Source of the DNA: Rubripirellula lacrimiformis
GTDB lineage: Bacteria; Planctomycetota; Planctomycetia; Pirellulales; Pirellulaceae
Reading direction: 5' to 3'
Length of the DNA stretch: 64,000 bases
NCBI RefSeq assembly: GCF_007741535.1
Contig: NZ_CP036525.1
Span: 5,890,001 to 5,954,000, forward strand
The translations under genes and the position numbers were made by a program. Shown piece after piece: positions 8,406-18,276 of the stretch. Each line of letters opens with the position of its first letter. Position 1 is the first letter of the stretch. Below the pieces are notes generated by a model. That model saw only the letters and a program-made list of their open reading frames with translations, had not been told where the DNA came from and ran no database searches.

Positions 8406-9464
8406 ATGAAATCCCGTCATCCCATCGCAACCGTCGCTGTCATGGCCGCAGTCGTCCTGTTGATTGGCTGCGATTCGTCGCCCAAGAGCGACCCAGCCAC
8501 GTCCGCCGGCGGCAGCCCCGCATCCACTTTGGTCGGTGACATCAAAATCGACGGCAGCAGCACGGTCCAACCGATCAGCGATGCGATCCGCGAAGGCTTC
8601 ATCAAGATTCACCCAGGCGTCAAAGTATCGGTGGGCGGCGAAGGCACCGGCAACGGGTTCAAAGAGTTCTACGGCAAGGCCACCGACATCTCCGACGCCT
8701 CGCGTCCGATCAAGGTTGGCGAGTACGAGAAATGCGAAGCCGCGGGCGTCGAATTCGTCGAACTGGCGATCGCCTACGACGGGCTAACGATTGTGGTGAA
8801 CCCACAAAATGACTGGGTCCAATCGCTCAGCATCGAACAGCTGCAAAAGATTTTCAATGGCGACAGTGCTGCGAAGAAGTGGAGCGACGTGGACCCCAGC
8901 TGGCCTGACCAAGAAATCAAAATTTTCTCGCCCGGCACCGGATCGGGAACCTACGACTATTTCAAGGAAGTGGTTGCCGAGGACGACACGCTGCGTGGCG
9001 ACATGACCTTGAACGAAGACGATAACGTGCTGGTCCAAGGCGTGGCTGGCAATAAGTTTTCGATCGGTTTCTTCGGCGTCGCTTACTATGCTCAGAATTC
9101 CGAGATCCTAAGGGCTGTTCCTGTCATCAACCCAGAGATCGACGAACCCGTGCTGCCGACCAGCGATAACATCGCATCGGGAAAGTACGCTCCGTTTAGT
9201 CGTCCGCTGTTCATCTATGTCAGTGCCGAATCGCTGAACCGCGCCGAAGTACAAACCTTTGTCGAGTTTTATCTAGAGAACGTTTCGACTCTATGTGCCG
9301 AGGGCAAGGTCGACTACGTTCAACTGCCCGAGTCCATCTTCGAACGAACGCTACAGAACTTCGACGCAGTGGCCACAGGAACTCACTTTGTCGATGCCCA
9401 AGGGCAAAGCCGAAAGGGTTCGTTCGCCGAGTTGTTCACCGACAAAAACTTGAACTCAAAGTAA
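8406..9464 (+). CDS. pstS: Phosphate ABC transporter, phosphate-binding lipoprotein
   Basis: About 352 residues. The N-terminus is a lipoprotein signal with lipobox LLIGC, so the mature protein is lipid-anchored outside the cytoplasmic membrane. The PBP domain begins DGSSTVQPISDAI and includes GGEGTGNGFKEF, DISDASRPI and SPGTGSGTYDYF, which contain the phosphate-contacting Ser, Thr and Asp residues of the PstS family. I choose the ATG at 8406 because GGAG lies ten bases upstream and the signal peptide begins there; the longer frame to 8274 is leader. First gene of pstSCAB-phoU, with pstC four bases after its stop. Phosphate limitation probably induces it, by analogy. Confidence 0.95.
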   Translation: MKSRHPIATVAVMAAVVLLIGCDSSPKSDPATSAGGSPASTLVGDIKIDGSSTVQPISDAIREGFIKIHPGVKVSVGGEGTGNGFKEFYGKATDISDASRPIKVGEYEKCEAAGVEFVELAIAYDGLTIVVNPQNDWVQSLSIEQLQKIFNGDSAAKKWSDVDPSWPDQEIKIFSPGTGSGTYDYFKEVVAEDDTLRGDMTLNEDDNVLVQGVAGNKFSIGFFGVAYYAQNSEILRAVPVINPEIDEPVLPTSDNIASGKYAPFSRPLFIYVSAESLNRAEVQTFVEFYLENVSTLCAEGKVDYVQLPESIFERTLQNFDAVATGTHFVDAQGQSRKGSFAELFTDKNLNSK

Positions 9465-9468
9465 GTCC

Positions 9469-10434
9469 ATGTCATCGCGCTTGGCATCGTCGCTTCCGGC
9501 AGCCCTGCAAAAACGCAATTTCCGATCGACCGCCGCTAGCGAATTTCGCGAGCGGTGTGTTGTCGTGCTGTTAGCCGCGTGTGGATTGACGACGGTGCTG
9601 ATCACCGTTTGCATCGTCGGGATGCTGATCAGCCAGAGCTGGAACTTTTTCCAAAGCGAACATGTTTCGATTGGCGAATTTTTCACCGGCACACAGTGGA
9701 CGGCGCTGCAGAGCCGGGATTTAGCGGACGCCAAGTTCGGCATTTGGCCGCTGCTAAGCGGGACGCTGCGTGTCACGATGATCGCCATGCTGATCGCGTT
9801 GCCGTTGGGATTGATCACCGCGATTTTCCTATCGGAATTCGCCAGTCACCGAGTCCGCAGCTTCCTGAAACCAACATTGGAAATCATTGCCGGGATCCCG
9901 ACGGTGGTGTTGGGCTACTTTGCAATCCTGGTGATCAGCCCATCGCTGCAATGGGTCACCGGCGGTGCGTTCGACACCTTCAACGCGACCAGTGCCGGAA
10001 TTGCTGTCGGAATTCTATGTCTGCCGATGGTCTGCAGTTTGTCCGAAGACGCGATGCGTGCGGTGCCGATGGCGCTTCGCGATGGCGCCTACGGACTGGG
10101 TTGCACGCCATTTGAAACCGCAGTCAAAGTCGTCGTACCGTCGGCGCTGTCGGGGATCATCTCTGCGTTCTTGTTAGCGTTCAGCCGGGCCATCGGCGAA
10201 ACCATGGTCGTCGCGTTGGCGGCCGGTACACGCGCGACCGCCACCTTGGACCCACGCGAACAGTCACAAACGATGACTGGATTTATCGTCGAAATGATCA
10301 AGAGCGAAAACGAATACGGCACGGTCCAGTACTACAGCCTGTACGCGGTCGCGATCACCTTGTTTGCGATCACGTTTGGCATGACGGTGTTGGGACAGAT
10401 CATTCGACGACGTTTCCAGGAAAACTACTCGTGA
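9469..10434 (+). CDS. pstC: Phosphate ABC transporter permease PstC
   Basis: A 321-residue membrane protein with six hydrophobic segments. The first is at residues 30-55; the periplasmic loop has FFTGTQWTAL, and the permease core has IAGIPTVVLGYFAIL and the cytoplasmic coupling loop ALRDGAYGLGCTPFETAVKVVVPSALSGI that touches the ATPase. The slightly extended N-terminal tail (about 28 residues) is hydrophilic. It forms the transmembrane channel together with PstA. It starts four bases after pstS and its stop overlaps the GTG of pstA (GTGA). Confidence 0.94.
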   Translation: MSSRLASSLPAALQKRNFRSTAASEFRERCVVVLLAACGLTTVLITVCIVGMLISQSWNFFQSEHVSIGEFFTGTQWTALQSRDLADAKFGIWPLLSGTLRVTMIAMLIALPLGLITAIFLSEFASHRVRSFLKPTLEIIAGIPTVVLGYFAILVISPSLQWVTGGAFDTFNATSAGIAVGILCLPMVCSLSEDAMRAVPMALRDGAYGLGCTPFETAVKVVVPSALSGIISAFLLAFSRAIGETMVVALAAGTRATATLDPREQSQTMTGFIVEMIKSENEYGTVQYYSLYAVAITLFAITFGMTVLGQIIRRRFQENYS

Positions 10435-11723
10435 ACCAGCCATCGAATCCTGAAATCCCGCCGGCCACTGCATTCCATCCCAACGGTCCCAAGCCTGCGA
10501 CAATCCCGGCTGCGCTGGCGTCCGACGACGAAGTCCAAACAGCGTCCAACACGCGAAAACGCAAACGACTTAGCCGTTGGTTCTATGTTCTATGCGTCGC
10601 GATCGCGTCGATCAGCGTCGTCGTCTTGGTGGTGCTGTTGGTATCGATCGGGATCCAGGGTCACAGCAAAATTTCGCCGGACCTGGTCAACAACGCTCAC
10701 AGCGAACTGGAACCCGAACAATCCGGGATGCGACCGGCGGTCATCGGTTCGCTGCTGGTGTGCGGGATCTGCGCCTTGGCGGCACTGCCGCTGGGCATTG
10801 GAACGGCGATTTTCCTTGAAGAGTTCAAACCCACCCATTGGTGGCTTCGCAAACTGCACGGTTTTATCCAACTGAACATCGCCAACCTGGCCGGTGTGCC
10901 CTCGATTGTCTTTGGGCTGCTGGGGCTGACGGTGTTCGTGTACATGTTCAACCTGTTCGGGCAAATCCAGGTCAACAAACCAAGTGGTTTGGAACTCTTT
11001 GGCGTGCAACATTACTACCAAGTGTTGTCGCTGGAACCTGGGCAAACGATTCTGATTCCACAAACCGACATGGAACAGAAAACGATCACCATTGATCGCC
11101 CCATCCAGGGGATGGATGCCGACGGGAATCTTTTCGACATCGCCCGCTGGGATCGCAAGTCCGGCCCGAAACCGACCGACCGATCCGAGCGTCTACGCAC
11201 CGTCAAGGAAGGCGCCGTCGGCGGATCCTATTCGCAACGCGAGTGGTATTATTTTCGATTGCCATTCGGCAGAAGCTTTCTGGCGGCCGGATTGACGTTG
11301 TCGCTGGTCATCCTGCCCGTGATCATTATCTCGGCACAGGAAGCGTTGCGATCGGTTTCGCCATCACTTCGTGAAGCCGCATTGGGATTGGGCGCCACCA
11401 AGTGGCAGGCCACACGCGACGTCTGCCTACCGGCCGCACTGCCGGGAATCATGACAGGTGCAATTTTGGCAATCGGCCGTTCGATTGGCGAAGCAGCCCC
11501 CGTGCTGGTCGTTTTGGGCGCGGCGGTGGCCAAGAACGGTGGACCTGAAAATTTGATGGATTCCGCGGTTACCATGCCCGTCTTGATTTACAACTGGGCG
11601 GGACGGCCCCAAGATGTCTACCAGCAATTGGCGGCGGCCGCGATCATCGTTTTGCTGATCGTGTTGTTGGTGCTGAACTCCGTCGCCATTTACGTTCGCC
11701 AGAAAGTCCAATCGGCATCCTGA
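10431..11723 (+). CDS. pstA: Phosphate ABC transporter permease PstA with large insertion
   Basis: 430 residues, much longer than the usual PstA of around 290. It opens with a hydrophilic tail of about 45 residues rich in Pro, Asn and Thr, then a first transmembrane helix, and the permease core with [15 protein letters not shown]. Roughly 100 soluble residues containing [16 protein letters not shown] and [11 protein letters not shown] are inserted before the helix [17 protein letters not shown] and the coupling loop [28 protein letters not shown]. The extra segment should face the outside or periplasm and has no recognisable domain. It starts at GTG overlapping the pstC stop. Confidence 0.92.
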   Translation: MNQPSNPEIPPATAFHPNGPKPATIPAALASDDEVQTASNTRKRKRLSRWFYVLCVAIASISVVVLVVLLVSIGIQGHSKISPDLVNNAHSELEPEQSGMRPAVIGSLLVCGICALAALPLGIGTAIFLEEFKPTHWWLRKLHGFIQLNIANLAGVPSIVFGLLGLTVFVYMFNLFGQIQVNKPSGLELFGVQHYYQVLSLEPGQTILIPQTDMEQKTITIDRPIQGMDADGNLFDIARWDRKSGPKPTDRSERLRTVKEGAVGGSYSQREWYYFRLPFGRSFLAAGLTLSLVILPVIIISAQEALRSVSPSLREAALGLGATKWQATRDVCLPAALPGIMTGAILAIGRSIGEAAPVLVVLGAAVAKNGGPENLMDSAVTMPVLIYNWAGRPQDVYQQLAAAAIIVLLIVLLVLNSVAIYVRQKVQSAS

Positions 11724-11794
11724 CACGGTGTTCCCAGAGCGTAAAATCGGCGTCCCGACCGAACACTTTTCTCTTCACTAGCAGCCTGATTCCC

Positions 11795-12691
11795 ATGTCC
11801 GCTGATCCATCGTCGCCCGGCCAATCAAGCTCGACGATCCATCCGACCGGACCGTCCAACAGCGATTCGCCGCAGATCCAGCCGAACGATCCCAAGCCAA
11901 CCAGCCAGGTTTCGCCTGGCCGGCCCGTTCGAGCGGACGAAACGCTGATCGAAATTGGTGGCCTGAATGCGTTCTATGGCGATTTCCAAGCGATCCATTC
12001 GCTAAGCATTAACATTCCACGAAACAAGGTGACCGCGTTCATCGGTCCCAGCGGTTGCGGCAAGAGCACGCTGCTGCGCTGGATCAACCGGATGAACGAT
12101 ACCGTTCCCAGCGCCCACGCATCGGGAACCTTGCGGATGGGGGAACTGGACATCCTGCACAAGTCGACCGATGTGGTCGCGCTGCGACGAAAGATCGGCA
12201 TCGTTTTCCAGAAGCCCAACCCGTTTCCCAAATCGATCTACGACAACGTCGCATTCGGTCCCCGATTGCACATGAAGTTAAGCAAAGCGGAACTGGACGA
12301 ATTGGTTCAGTGGTCGCTGGAAAAGGCGGCCGTGTGGGAAGAGGTCAAAGATCGGCTGCACAAACCAGCGTTGGGTCTTTCCGGTGGTCAACAACAACGC
12401 CTGTGTATCGCTCGCGCGATCGCGGTCGGTCCCAAGATCCTGTTGATGGACGAACCCTGCAGCGCGCTGGATCCGGCCAGCACGTTGGCGATCGAAGATC
12501 TGATGAATGAACTTCGCGATCAATACACGATCGTCATCGTCACGCACAACATGCAGCAAGCTTCTAGATGCAGTGACAAGACAGCGTTTTTCTTCGAAGG
12601 AAGACTGATCGAATTCGACGACACCGAACGCATCTTCACTCTGCCAACGCACCGTCAAACGGAAGACTACGTTCGCGGTCGCTTTGGTTAA
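11795..12691 (+). CDS. pstB: Phosphate ABC transporter ATP-binding protein
   Basis: A 298-residue ATPase that drives PstCA. The ATPase motifs are complete: Walker [10 protein letters not shown], signature LSGGQQQR, Walker [14 protein letters not shown] and switch histidine in [12 protein letters not shown]. The C-terminal [18 protein letters not shown] matches PstB. A Ser/Pro-rich N-terminal tail of about 45 residues precedes the first strand and is not usual. The gene begins 71 bases after pstA. The protein acts on the cytoplasmic face. Confidence 0.96.
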   Translation: MSADPSSPGQSSSTIHPTGPSNSDSPQIQPNDPKPTSQVSPGRPVRADETLIEIGGLNAFYGDFQAIHSLSINIPRNKVTAFIGPSGCGKSTLLRWINRMNDTVPSAHASGTLRMGELDILHKSTDVVALRRKIGIVFQKPNPFPKSIYDNVAFGPRLHMKLSKAELDELVQWSLEKAAVWEEVKDRLHKPALGLSGGQQQRLCIARAIAVGPKILLMDEPCSALDPASTLAIEDLMNELRDQYTIVIVTHNMQQASRCSDKTAFFFEGRLIEFDDTERIFTLPTHRQTEDYVRGRFG

Positions 12692-12814
12692 TCGACTGAG
12701 CGAAAAAGAAGAGTCCGCCCCCCCCATCCTCCCATCGTGTGCCAGGCCTCCCACAGCCCGCCTCGCTAAAAAAGGGGGCCCAATCCACCTCCCACTCATT
12801 TTCGGATGGTTGTC

Positions 12815-13501
12815 ATGACCAAACACCTAGAACGCGAACTCGAACTACTGCGTGTCGAATTGATCGAACAATTCGGGGTGGTCGAACAGATGATCCAGTT
12901 GGCGGTCCGGTCGTTGTCGGAACGTCGCACCGATCTTGCCGATCGCGTCATCGCCAGCGATTCGGAAGTGGACCAAACCGACATTCGAATCGAAGAGGAA
13001 TGCCTGAAACTGCTAGCCCTGCACCATCCGGTCGCGACCGACATGCGATGGCTGATCTGTGTGGTGAAGGTCAACGGCGAACTGGAACGGATGGCGGACC
13101 TAGCATGCAACATTGCTGAACGGGCCAAATCGCTGGATCTGTTCCCGCTGTTTCCGGTCCCCGAGGAAATGACCGAAATGGTGACCGTGACCAACGCGAT
13201 GGTGAAACTATCCTTGGACGCGTTCGTCGAACGAGACGCCGAGAAGGCTGCCGAGGCGATCCGAACGGACCACTTGGTCGACACCATGAACGGAGTGGTG
13301 ATTGACCAATTGCACGAAATCATGAAGACGGATCCGGACCAGATCGAACCCGGCGTTCACTGTTTCAGCGCGTCACGTCACCTAGAACGGATCGCGGACT
13401 TGGCCGAAAGCATTGCCGAGGACGTCATCTATTTGGTCAAAGGCGAAATCGTTCGACACAAACATGACCAGATTTTCAACTCGCCACAGATCGATCGATA
13501 G
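12815..13501 (+). CDS. phoU: Phosphate signalling protein PhoU
   Basis: About 228 residues, two repeated three-helix PhoU domains. The first carries the metal-cluster region DQTDIRIEEECLKLLALHHPVATDMR, the second SRHLERIADLAESIAEDV; these E/DxxxD elements are typical. PhoU links Pst transporter state to phosphate-sensor signalling and restrains uptake. An ATG three codons upstream (12806) is also possible; I prefer 12815 because family members begin close to HLERELELLRVEL. It follows pstB by 123 bases. No PhoR/PhoB pair is visible in the window. Confidence 0.93.
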   Translation: MTKHLERELELLRVELIEQFGVVEQMIQLAVRSLSERRTDLADRVIASDSEVDQTDIRIEEECLKLLALHHPVATDMRWLICVVKVNGELERMADLACNIAERAKSLDLFPLFPVPEEMTEMVTVTNAMVKLSLDAFVERDAEKAAEAIRTDHLVDTMNGVVIDQLHEIMKTDPDQIEPGVHCFSASRHLERIADLAESIAEDVIYLVKGEIVRHKHDQIFNSPQIDR

Positions 13502-13581
13502 CGACCAGCAGCAAACGAAGCGTCATTCCCCCAATAGCAGAGTCGCACGTAGCAGCGACGCACGTGCCGCGTCCCAAGGGA

Positions 13582-14472
13582 CTAGGCCATGATTTGGTAG
13601 GCACTAATCGCCACGATGGCACCGGACATCGCGCCGGCGACCACCACTCGCACGGTGGTCGACTTTGTATCGATCAGGCCGTCGACGACGCCGACGATGG
13701 CAGGCCCAAATAGCAACAGGCCGAACAACCATGTCGGATGTTCTTCGTAGCTGTAGAAACGTCCGGCGGCCACCAACCCGGCCGCAGAGGCCAACGTGGC
13801 CGGCGCGACCACCCAGGCTGGTATCCTTGCGAAGGCGATTCCTGCGATTGCGATCACCGCCGTCGCCACGATGATCGACATGGCCCATTCGGACAGGCTA
13901 GCGTAGGCCGACGCCGCCAGCGCCATCGGACCGCCCAGTGCTGCCAGCGCGATCAGCAGACTCCAACGACTGCCGCCCCGTTGGGACACCCGGTCAACGA
14001 TCCTGATATTGACCAGGCAACTGGCCAAGATTGCCATCATCCACGTTCGGTGGAAGGGAAAGGTATCGGCCCAAGATTCATCCGCCGGCATTGCCCGCAG
14101 CGCCGTGACGCCCGCCAACAATCCGGCCAGAATCCAATACTCTGGTTTCGATCGGACCTGGGGGGCCGTGGCGGCGATGCCCCACACCGTCCAAGCCAAC
14201 AGCGGCCAGACCGCTTGTCGCCAAGCATCCTCTGGCCACCATTGCCATCCCTGACGCATCGACATCGACACGGTCACCGCAGCCAACCAACCGATCGCAA
14301 TCACCGCCGCAGCGATCAACGAACGTGGTCGCAGAGGGCTGGTTGCATCGGCAATCCCGTTGGGGGCCGCCGATGTCCGCCCGCTGATCAGGGCCGCGAT
14401 GACACAAGCCACCAATCCGATCAACGCGGGGACGACGACATTGCCAACGACGATGGACTGTTCAAAGGTCAC
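13582..14472 (-). CDS. Polytopic membrane protein of unknown function
   Basis: 296 residues with about eight to nine hydrophobic helices spread over the length, many Ala, Trp and Val, and short loops such as SMRQGWQWWPEDAWRQ and RFYSYEEHPTW. I do not recognise a family. It begins with GTG (14472), with CGGAT upstream. It runs opposite to phoU and ends 80 bases from it, so it is convergent with the pst genes, and it is followed in the same direction by none; the YceI gene upstream on the same strand is 52 bases away, so co-transcription with YceI is possible. Confidence 0.75.
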   Translation of the reverse strand: MTFEQSIVVGNVVVPALIGLVACVIAALISGRTSAAPNGIADATSPLRPRSLIAAAVIAIGWLAAVTVSMSMRQGWQWWPEDAWRQAVWPLLAWTVWGIAATAPQVRSKPEYWILAGLLAGVTALRAMPADESWADTFPFHRTWMMAILASCLVNIRIVDRVSQRGGSRWSLLIALAALGGPMALAASAYASLSEWAMSIIVATAVIAIAGIAFARIPAWVVAPATLASAAGLVAAGRFYSYEEHPTWLFGLLLFGPAIVGVVDGLIDTKSTTVRVVVAGAMSGAIVAISAYQIMA

Positions 14473-14524
14473 GGACGATCCGAATGGTCAGAGGAACAAG
14501 GCAGCCAAGCTGGGAACTTCGGCG

Positions 14525-15088
14525 TTATCGCTTGAAGACCAGTTCGACTTCAATCTTGACTTCGTTGTTGACCTTTCCTTGCCCGTAAGTCATGCCCCAC
14601 TTGGTGCGATCGATTTCGAAGCTGCCGTCAAGTTCGACGAAGTCTTCGGTGATCGTCACATCCACAGGCACTTCGATGGCAACCTTTTTGCCCAACATCT
14701 CCATTTCGCCTTTGATCTTTGCTTTTGCCACCTTATCGACAGGCTTCTCTGAGACGATTTCGGACGATGCGAAAGTGATTTTGGGATACTTGCGAACGTC
14801 AAAGAAGTCAGCGTTTTTGAGGTGATTGGTCAACTTGTCATCATCCGACCACAAACTGGCGGCTTCGATGACAATCGTGATCGAACTGTTTTGAGGGTTT
14901 TCAAAATCGGCAAGCGAGTCGACCGTGAACTTTTTGAAACCGCCTTTGTGCTGACCATCCGACTTGCTGCCCACGAAATGGATCTTCGATTTACCGGGAA
15001 CCAATTCCAGTTCGGCAGCGGCGACAGGTTGGAACATGCCGACCAATGCCAAAGCACACATCAGGGAGCCGAGAATACGCATCTTCAT
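14525..15088 (-). CDS. YceI family secreted lipid-binding protein
   Basis: 187 residues. An N-terminal signal peptide (MRILGSLMCALALVGMFQPVAAA) is followed by the YceI lipocalin-like domain: AELELVPGKSKIHFVGSK, then NHLKNADFFDVRKYPKITF and TIKW-like FEIDRTKWGMTYGQGKVNNEVKIEVEL at the end. Family members bind isoprenoid chains such as quinone-like lipids in the periplasm; the ligand here is not known. I choose the ATG at 15088 because the 110 residues upstream in the open frame are low-information. It precedes the membrane protein gene on the same strand. Confidence 0.9.
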   Translation of the reverse strand: MKMRILGSLMCALALVGMFQPVAAAELELVPGKSKIHFVGSKSDGQHKGGFKKFTVDSLADFENPQNSSITIVIEAASLWSDDDKLTNHLKNADFFDVRKYPKITFASSEIVSEKPVDKVAKAKIKGEMEMLGKKVAIEVPVDVTITEDFVELDGSFEIDRTKWGMTYGQGKVNNEVKIEVELVFKR

Positions 15089-15451
15089 CTTTGTTTTTTC
15101 CGCAAGCAGGTGGAGGGAAGGAAGAAACCACCGCCACAGGGCCAGGCCCGTGACGGTGCGAAACAGGTGTTCAGGAACGGTTGGGGCGTTCACCCATTCG
15201 CCATTGGGGCCGACATTGGGGCGATCGCCCCCGCGCGAACGCGGGAACCGTCTGGCGACAATACGGCGAATCAACCGAACGAATCCCGGTGAACTGCTTC
15301 GCCGCAGCATTATATCCGCCCCGGCAATCGCCCGGGCACCGCAAGCCAACCGACGCCCTGGCCTGGGGGGGCGAATTGTCCAATTGGCGACATTCGCCGC
15401 ACCGCGTTCGTATTGACGCACGGACGCCGAAAACGGTATTGAACCGGGATC
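15089..15451. other. Intergenic region between divergent yceI-type gene and ferredoxin gene
   Basis: 363 bases between divergent genes. Open frames here are extensions or shadows of the neighbours and lack motifs. It presumably carries both promoters, but I see no strong -35/-10 pair, operator or hairpin that I would annotate. Confidence 0.5.
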
Positions 15452-17323
15452 ATGCAGATGGAAGAGTCAATCCCGGTGCGCCGTCCCGAGCGTTGGAGCC
15501 AACCAATGGACGCGTCGATTTGCGACGCGGACGTTTCCTGGCTGCGCTCTCGCGAGCCATTCGCCAGTATGAACGCGTCGTCGTTTCCGCGTTCGATGCC
15601 GCTCGATGGGATCCTGCGAAACGACACCCGACTGCACCGCTGCGAGCCTGGCGAAATCATTGTTCGCGAAGGCGATTACGGAAACAGCGCGTTCCTGGTC
15701 TTGGCTGGCAGCGCTGCGGTGGTCGTGCAGTCACTGTTGCCCGAACAGTTGGGCCGGACACCCGAAGAAAAATTATCGTGGACCGATGCGCTGCGTCGGT
15801 TCTTGAGTCGCAGCCGAGTGCCCGAATCCCGACGTCCCGACCAGGTGACCGCTGGCGGTGATGGGATCGATTCGGTCGGCACAGTGCGTCAGGTCGACGA
15901 TCGCCCGACACTGTTCTTGCAAGACTTTGATGGCGTCCTGCGAAACAGCGGCTCAGTTTCGCTGGGGCCGGGCGAGATGTTCGGCGAGGTCGCGGCAATG
16001 TATCGGTCGCCGAGATCCGCCACGGTCATCGCCGAAACAGAAGTCACCCTGCTGGAAATTCGTTGGCAAGGTCTGAAGATCCTTCGCCGCGATCAAGGAT
16101 TCGCCGATACCCTGGACCGCCACTATCGCCAAAACTGGTTGAAGGTCCACCTCAGCGAACTGCCGCTGCTAAGGCATGTTCCCGAGTCCAACTTGGTACG
16201 CATCGCCGACGCCACCCAAATGCACTCATTCGGGCGGATGGAATGGAATGCGGACTACAAAAAAACGCGGCAGTTGCCGGTTCAGGAACAGTTAGAATCC
16301 GAACCAATTGTTTCCGCCGAAGGGCGAGTGCCGACGGACTTGATCATCGTCCGCAGCGGGTTCGGACGGATGTCGCAATCGTTCGGCGCATCGGAACGCA
16401 CGACCGCCTACATGGGCAAAGGCCAGATCTTTGGGCTCGAGGAAATCGCGTTCAACATGTTGCGCCCCGAAACGGTTGCCCCCAAGGCGACTCAGCAATC
16501 GCTTCGCGCGATCGGATTCCTGGACGCATTGTTCATTCCCGCGGAAACGTTCGCCGAGGAAATCCTGCCTTACGTGCGGCGCAGCGAACTGCCCGATTCG
16601 GTAGCCCAGTGGATGGACGCGCCCAAAACAGCCCAAGAAACCGATCCCAATACCGTTCCCAAGGCGGGCGATCGCCGCGGGGATAGTCGCGGCCGTTCGG
16701 ATCGCCGCGGGGAACAACGGGCCGCCGACCAAGGCGGTGCGAACCCCCAACCTTCGCCAGACGCATCCGGTCAACAGTTTCAGCAAACCGGATTGCTGGA
16801 ATTCATCGTCCAAAATCGCGTCAACAATGGTCGCCAAGCAATGGTGATCGATCTGCACCGGTGCACCCGATGCGATGACTGTGTCAAAGCATGTGCGGCG
16901 ACTCATGACGGCAACCCGCGATTTGTCCGCCAAGGGGTCGCGCACGAACAACTGCAATTCGTCCAAGCGTGTATGCAGTGCAGCGATCCGGTTTGCATGA
17001 TCGGATGCCCCACCGGTTCGATCGCTCGCGATGAAGAAACCGGAGTGGTCCGGATTCACGAACCCATCTGCATCGGTTGCGGAACCTGTGCATCGTCGTG
17101 CCCTTACGAAAACATCCGGATGGCCGAGGTCGCTGACCCCCAAGGCCGTCCCTATACGGACATGCAAACCGGAAAGCCGATTCGCAAAGCGACCAAGTGC
17201 GACATGTGTCAGAGCCAGCCGACGGGACCGGCCTGCGTCGCAGCATGTCCGCACGACGCGTTGGTTCGCATTGACCTGACCCAATCCAAGCCGCTGCAAC
17301 AGTGGCTCGATCGACGGAGTTGA
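15452..17323 (+). CDS. Dual cyclic-nucleotide-domain / four-cluster ferredoxin fusion
   Basis: 623 residues. Residues about 60-205 form a cyclic-nucleotide-binding (CRP-like) domain with an intact phosphate-binding motif MFGEVAAMYRSPRSATV; residues about 230-375 form a second, more divergent one (GKGQIFGLEEIAF). A charged linker (395-445) leads to a ferredoxin module with 16 Cys in four groups: C471/474/477/481, C507/510/515/519, C540/543/546/550, C583/586/595/599, the pattern of HybA/DmsB-type subunits holding four [4Fe-4S] clusters. No Tat or Sec signal is visible, so it should be cytoplasmic. It is followed two bases later by the cytochrome b gene. The fusion suggests electron flow gated by a nucleotide or other ligand. 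Confidence 0.9.
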   Translation: MQMEESIPVRRPERWSQPMDASICDADVSWLRSREPFASMNASSFPRSMPLDGILRNDTRLHRCEPGEIIVREGDYGNSAFLVLAGSAAVVVQSLLPEQLGRTPEEKLSWTDALRRFLSRSRVPESRRPDQVTAGGDGIDSVGTVRQVDDRPTLFLQDFDGVLRNSGSVSLGPGEMFGEVAAMYRSPRSATVIAETEVTLLEIRWQGLKILRRDQGFADTLDRHYRQNWLKVHLSELPLLRHVPESNLVRIADATQMHSFGRMEWNADYKKTRQLPVQEQLESEPIVSAEGRVPTDLIIVRSGFGRMSQSFGASERTTAYMGKGQIFGLEEIAFNMLRPETVAPKATQQSLRAIGFLDALFIPAETFAEEILPYVRRSELPDSVAQWMDAPKTAQETDPNTVPKAGDRRGDSRGRSDRRGEQRAADQGGANPQPSPDASGQQFQQTGLLEFIVQNRVNNGRQAMVIDLHRCTRCDDCVKACAATHDGNPRFVRQGVAHEQLQFVQACMQCSDPVCMIGCPTGSIARDEETGVVRIHEPICIGCGTCASSCPYENIRMAEVADPQGRPYTDMQTGKPIRKATKCDMCQSQPTGPACVAACPHDALVRIDLTQSKPLQQWLDRRS

Positions 17324-17325
17324 CG

Positions 17326-18192
17326 ATGGCTAGTGTGACAACCAAAGACGCGGCTCAGGGGCTCGCTGGCAAATTCCAGCTAACGTTTCGAATGCGACGC
17401 AAAGTTTCGCTGATCGTGACCGCGATCGCGCTGGCCGTCGTGTACTGCATCGCACAGATCCAAGCCGGTCGCCTGGCGCACGCATCGTTCTTTACCGGAT
17501 TCACGGTACTGGCGTCGATCTTGCTGTTGGTGCTGTTGGGCGTTCGGCGGCGATTGCCGATTTTGCCGCTGGGCACGGTTGCCACATGGACCCAGATCCA
17601 CCTGTACATGGGATTGTTCGCGTTCGGCGTGTACGCGATGCATGTTCCGATGCTGGTCGCCGGTGGGATTTTCGAATCGGGACTATCGATCGTTTTCCTG
17701 TTGGTCACCTGCAGCGGTTTTTATGGCATCTACGCCAGCCGAACGTTGCCCAAACGATTGACCGCGGTCGACGGCCAGCACCGGTTCGACCACGTGGGTT
17801 GGCACCGCGCCCAAATTGCTAAGTCGGCGCGACAGTTACTCGACAACGTGCACGAACATTCGGGCATGCGAGTGCTAGGCAGCTTCTACACTCACTACTT
17901 GAACCCGTTCTTCGAGTCGCGGCCGTCGTTGGCCTATGTGATGATGCCGACCGGACTGCGACGGCGACGATTGCTGGGCGGGCTGAAAGAGTTGGATCGA
18001 TATTTGGAAGACGAAAGCCGCGGCACCGCAGGCCGACTGGCTGCCCTGGTTCGCCGCCGCGACGATCTGGACTACCAGTACGCGTTGCAACTCCGACTGC
18101 GACTGTGGGTGGTCGTGCACAGCGTGTTTTCGATCGCCTTGGTGGCGGCCGCACTGGTGCATGCCGTGATCGCATGGCGACACGCCGGATAG
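17326..18192 (+). CDS. Membrane cytochrome b-like protein, probable two hemes
   Basis: 288 residues with two hydrophobic helices near the start, two in the middle and one at the C-terminus. Two helices each have a His pair spaced by 14: QIHLYMGLFAFGVYAMH and VHSVFSIALVAAALVH. Four such histidines can ligate two stacked b hemes, as in the ferric reductase/NOX and related superfamilies. A soluble middle part of about 110 residues (160-260) has RRRRLLGGL and no cofactor motif. I choose the ATG at 17326 with GGAG upstream over an ATG inside the previous gene. Position between a cytoplasmic ferredoxin and an external multiheme cytochrome suggests it carries electrons across the membrane. Confidence 0.8.
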   Translation: MASVTTKDAAQGLAGKFQLTFRMRRKVSLIVTAIALAVVYCIAQIQAGRLAHASFFTGFTVLASILLLVLLGVRRRLPILPLGTVATWTQIHLYMGLFAFGVYAMHVPMLVAGGIFESGLSIVFLLVTCSGFYGIYASRTLPKRLTAVDGQHRFDHVGWHRAQIAKSARQLLDNVHEHSGMRVLGSFYTHYLNPFFESRPSLAYVMMPTGLRRRRLLGGLKELDRYLEDESRGTAGRLAALVRRRDDLDYQYALQLRLRLWVVVHSVFSIALVAAALVHAVIAWRHAG

Positions 18193-18276
18193 ATCCCTCC
18201 CCCAATTTGCCGCCCCGATTTACCGACCATGACCGACGTGACCGGGCCCCGAGCCTGGGTTTCATTGGAAAGTTAG

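Noticed and set aside
13502-13581. GTCCC-AA-GGGAC palindrome after phoU as a terminator
   Set aside because: The loop is too short to form a stable hairpin and no T-run follows.
16292-17299. Long frame antisense to the ferredoxin fusion (335 codons)
   Set aside because: Shadow of a gene with strong domain evidence on the plus strand.
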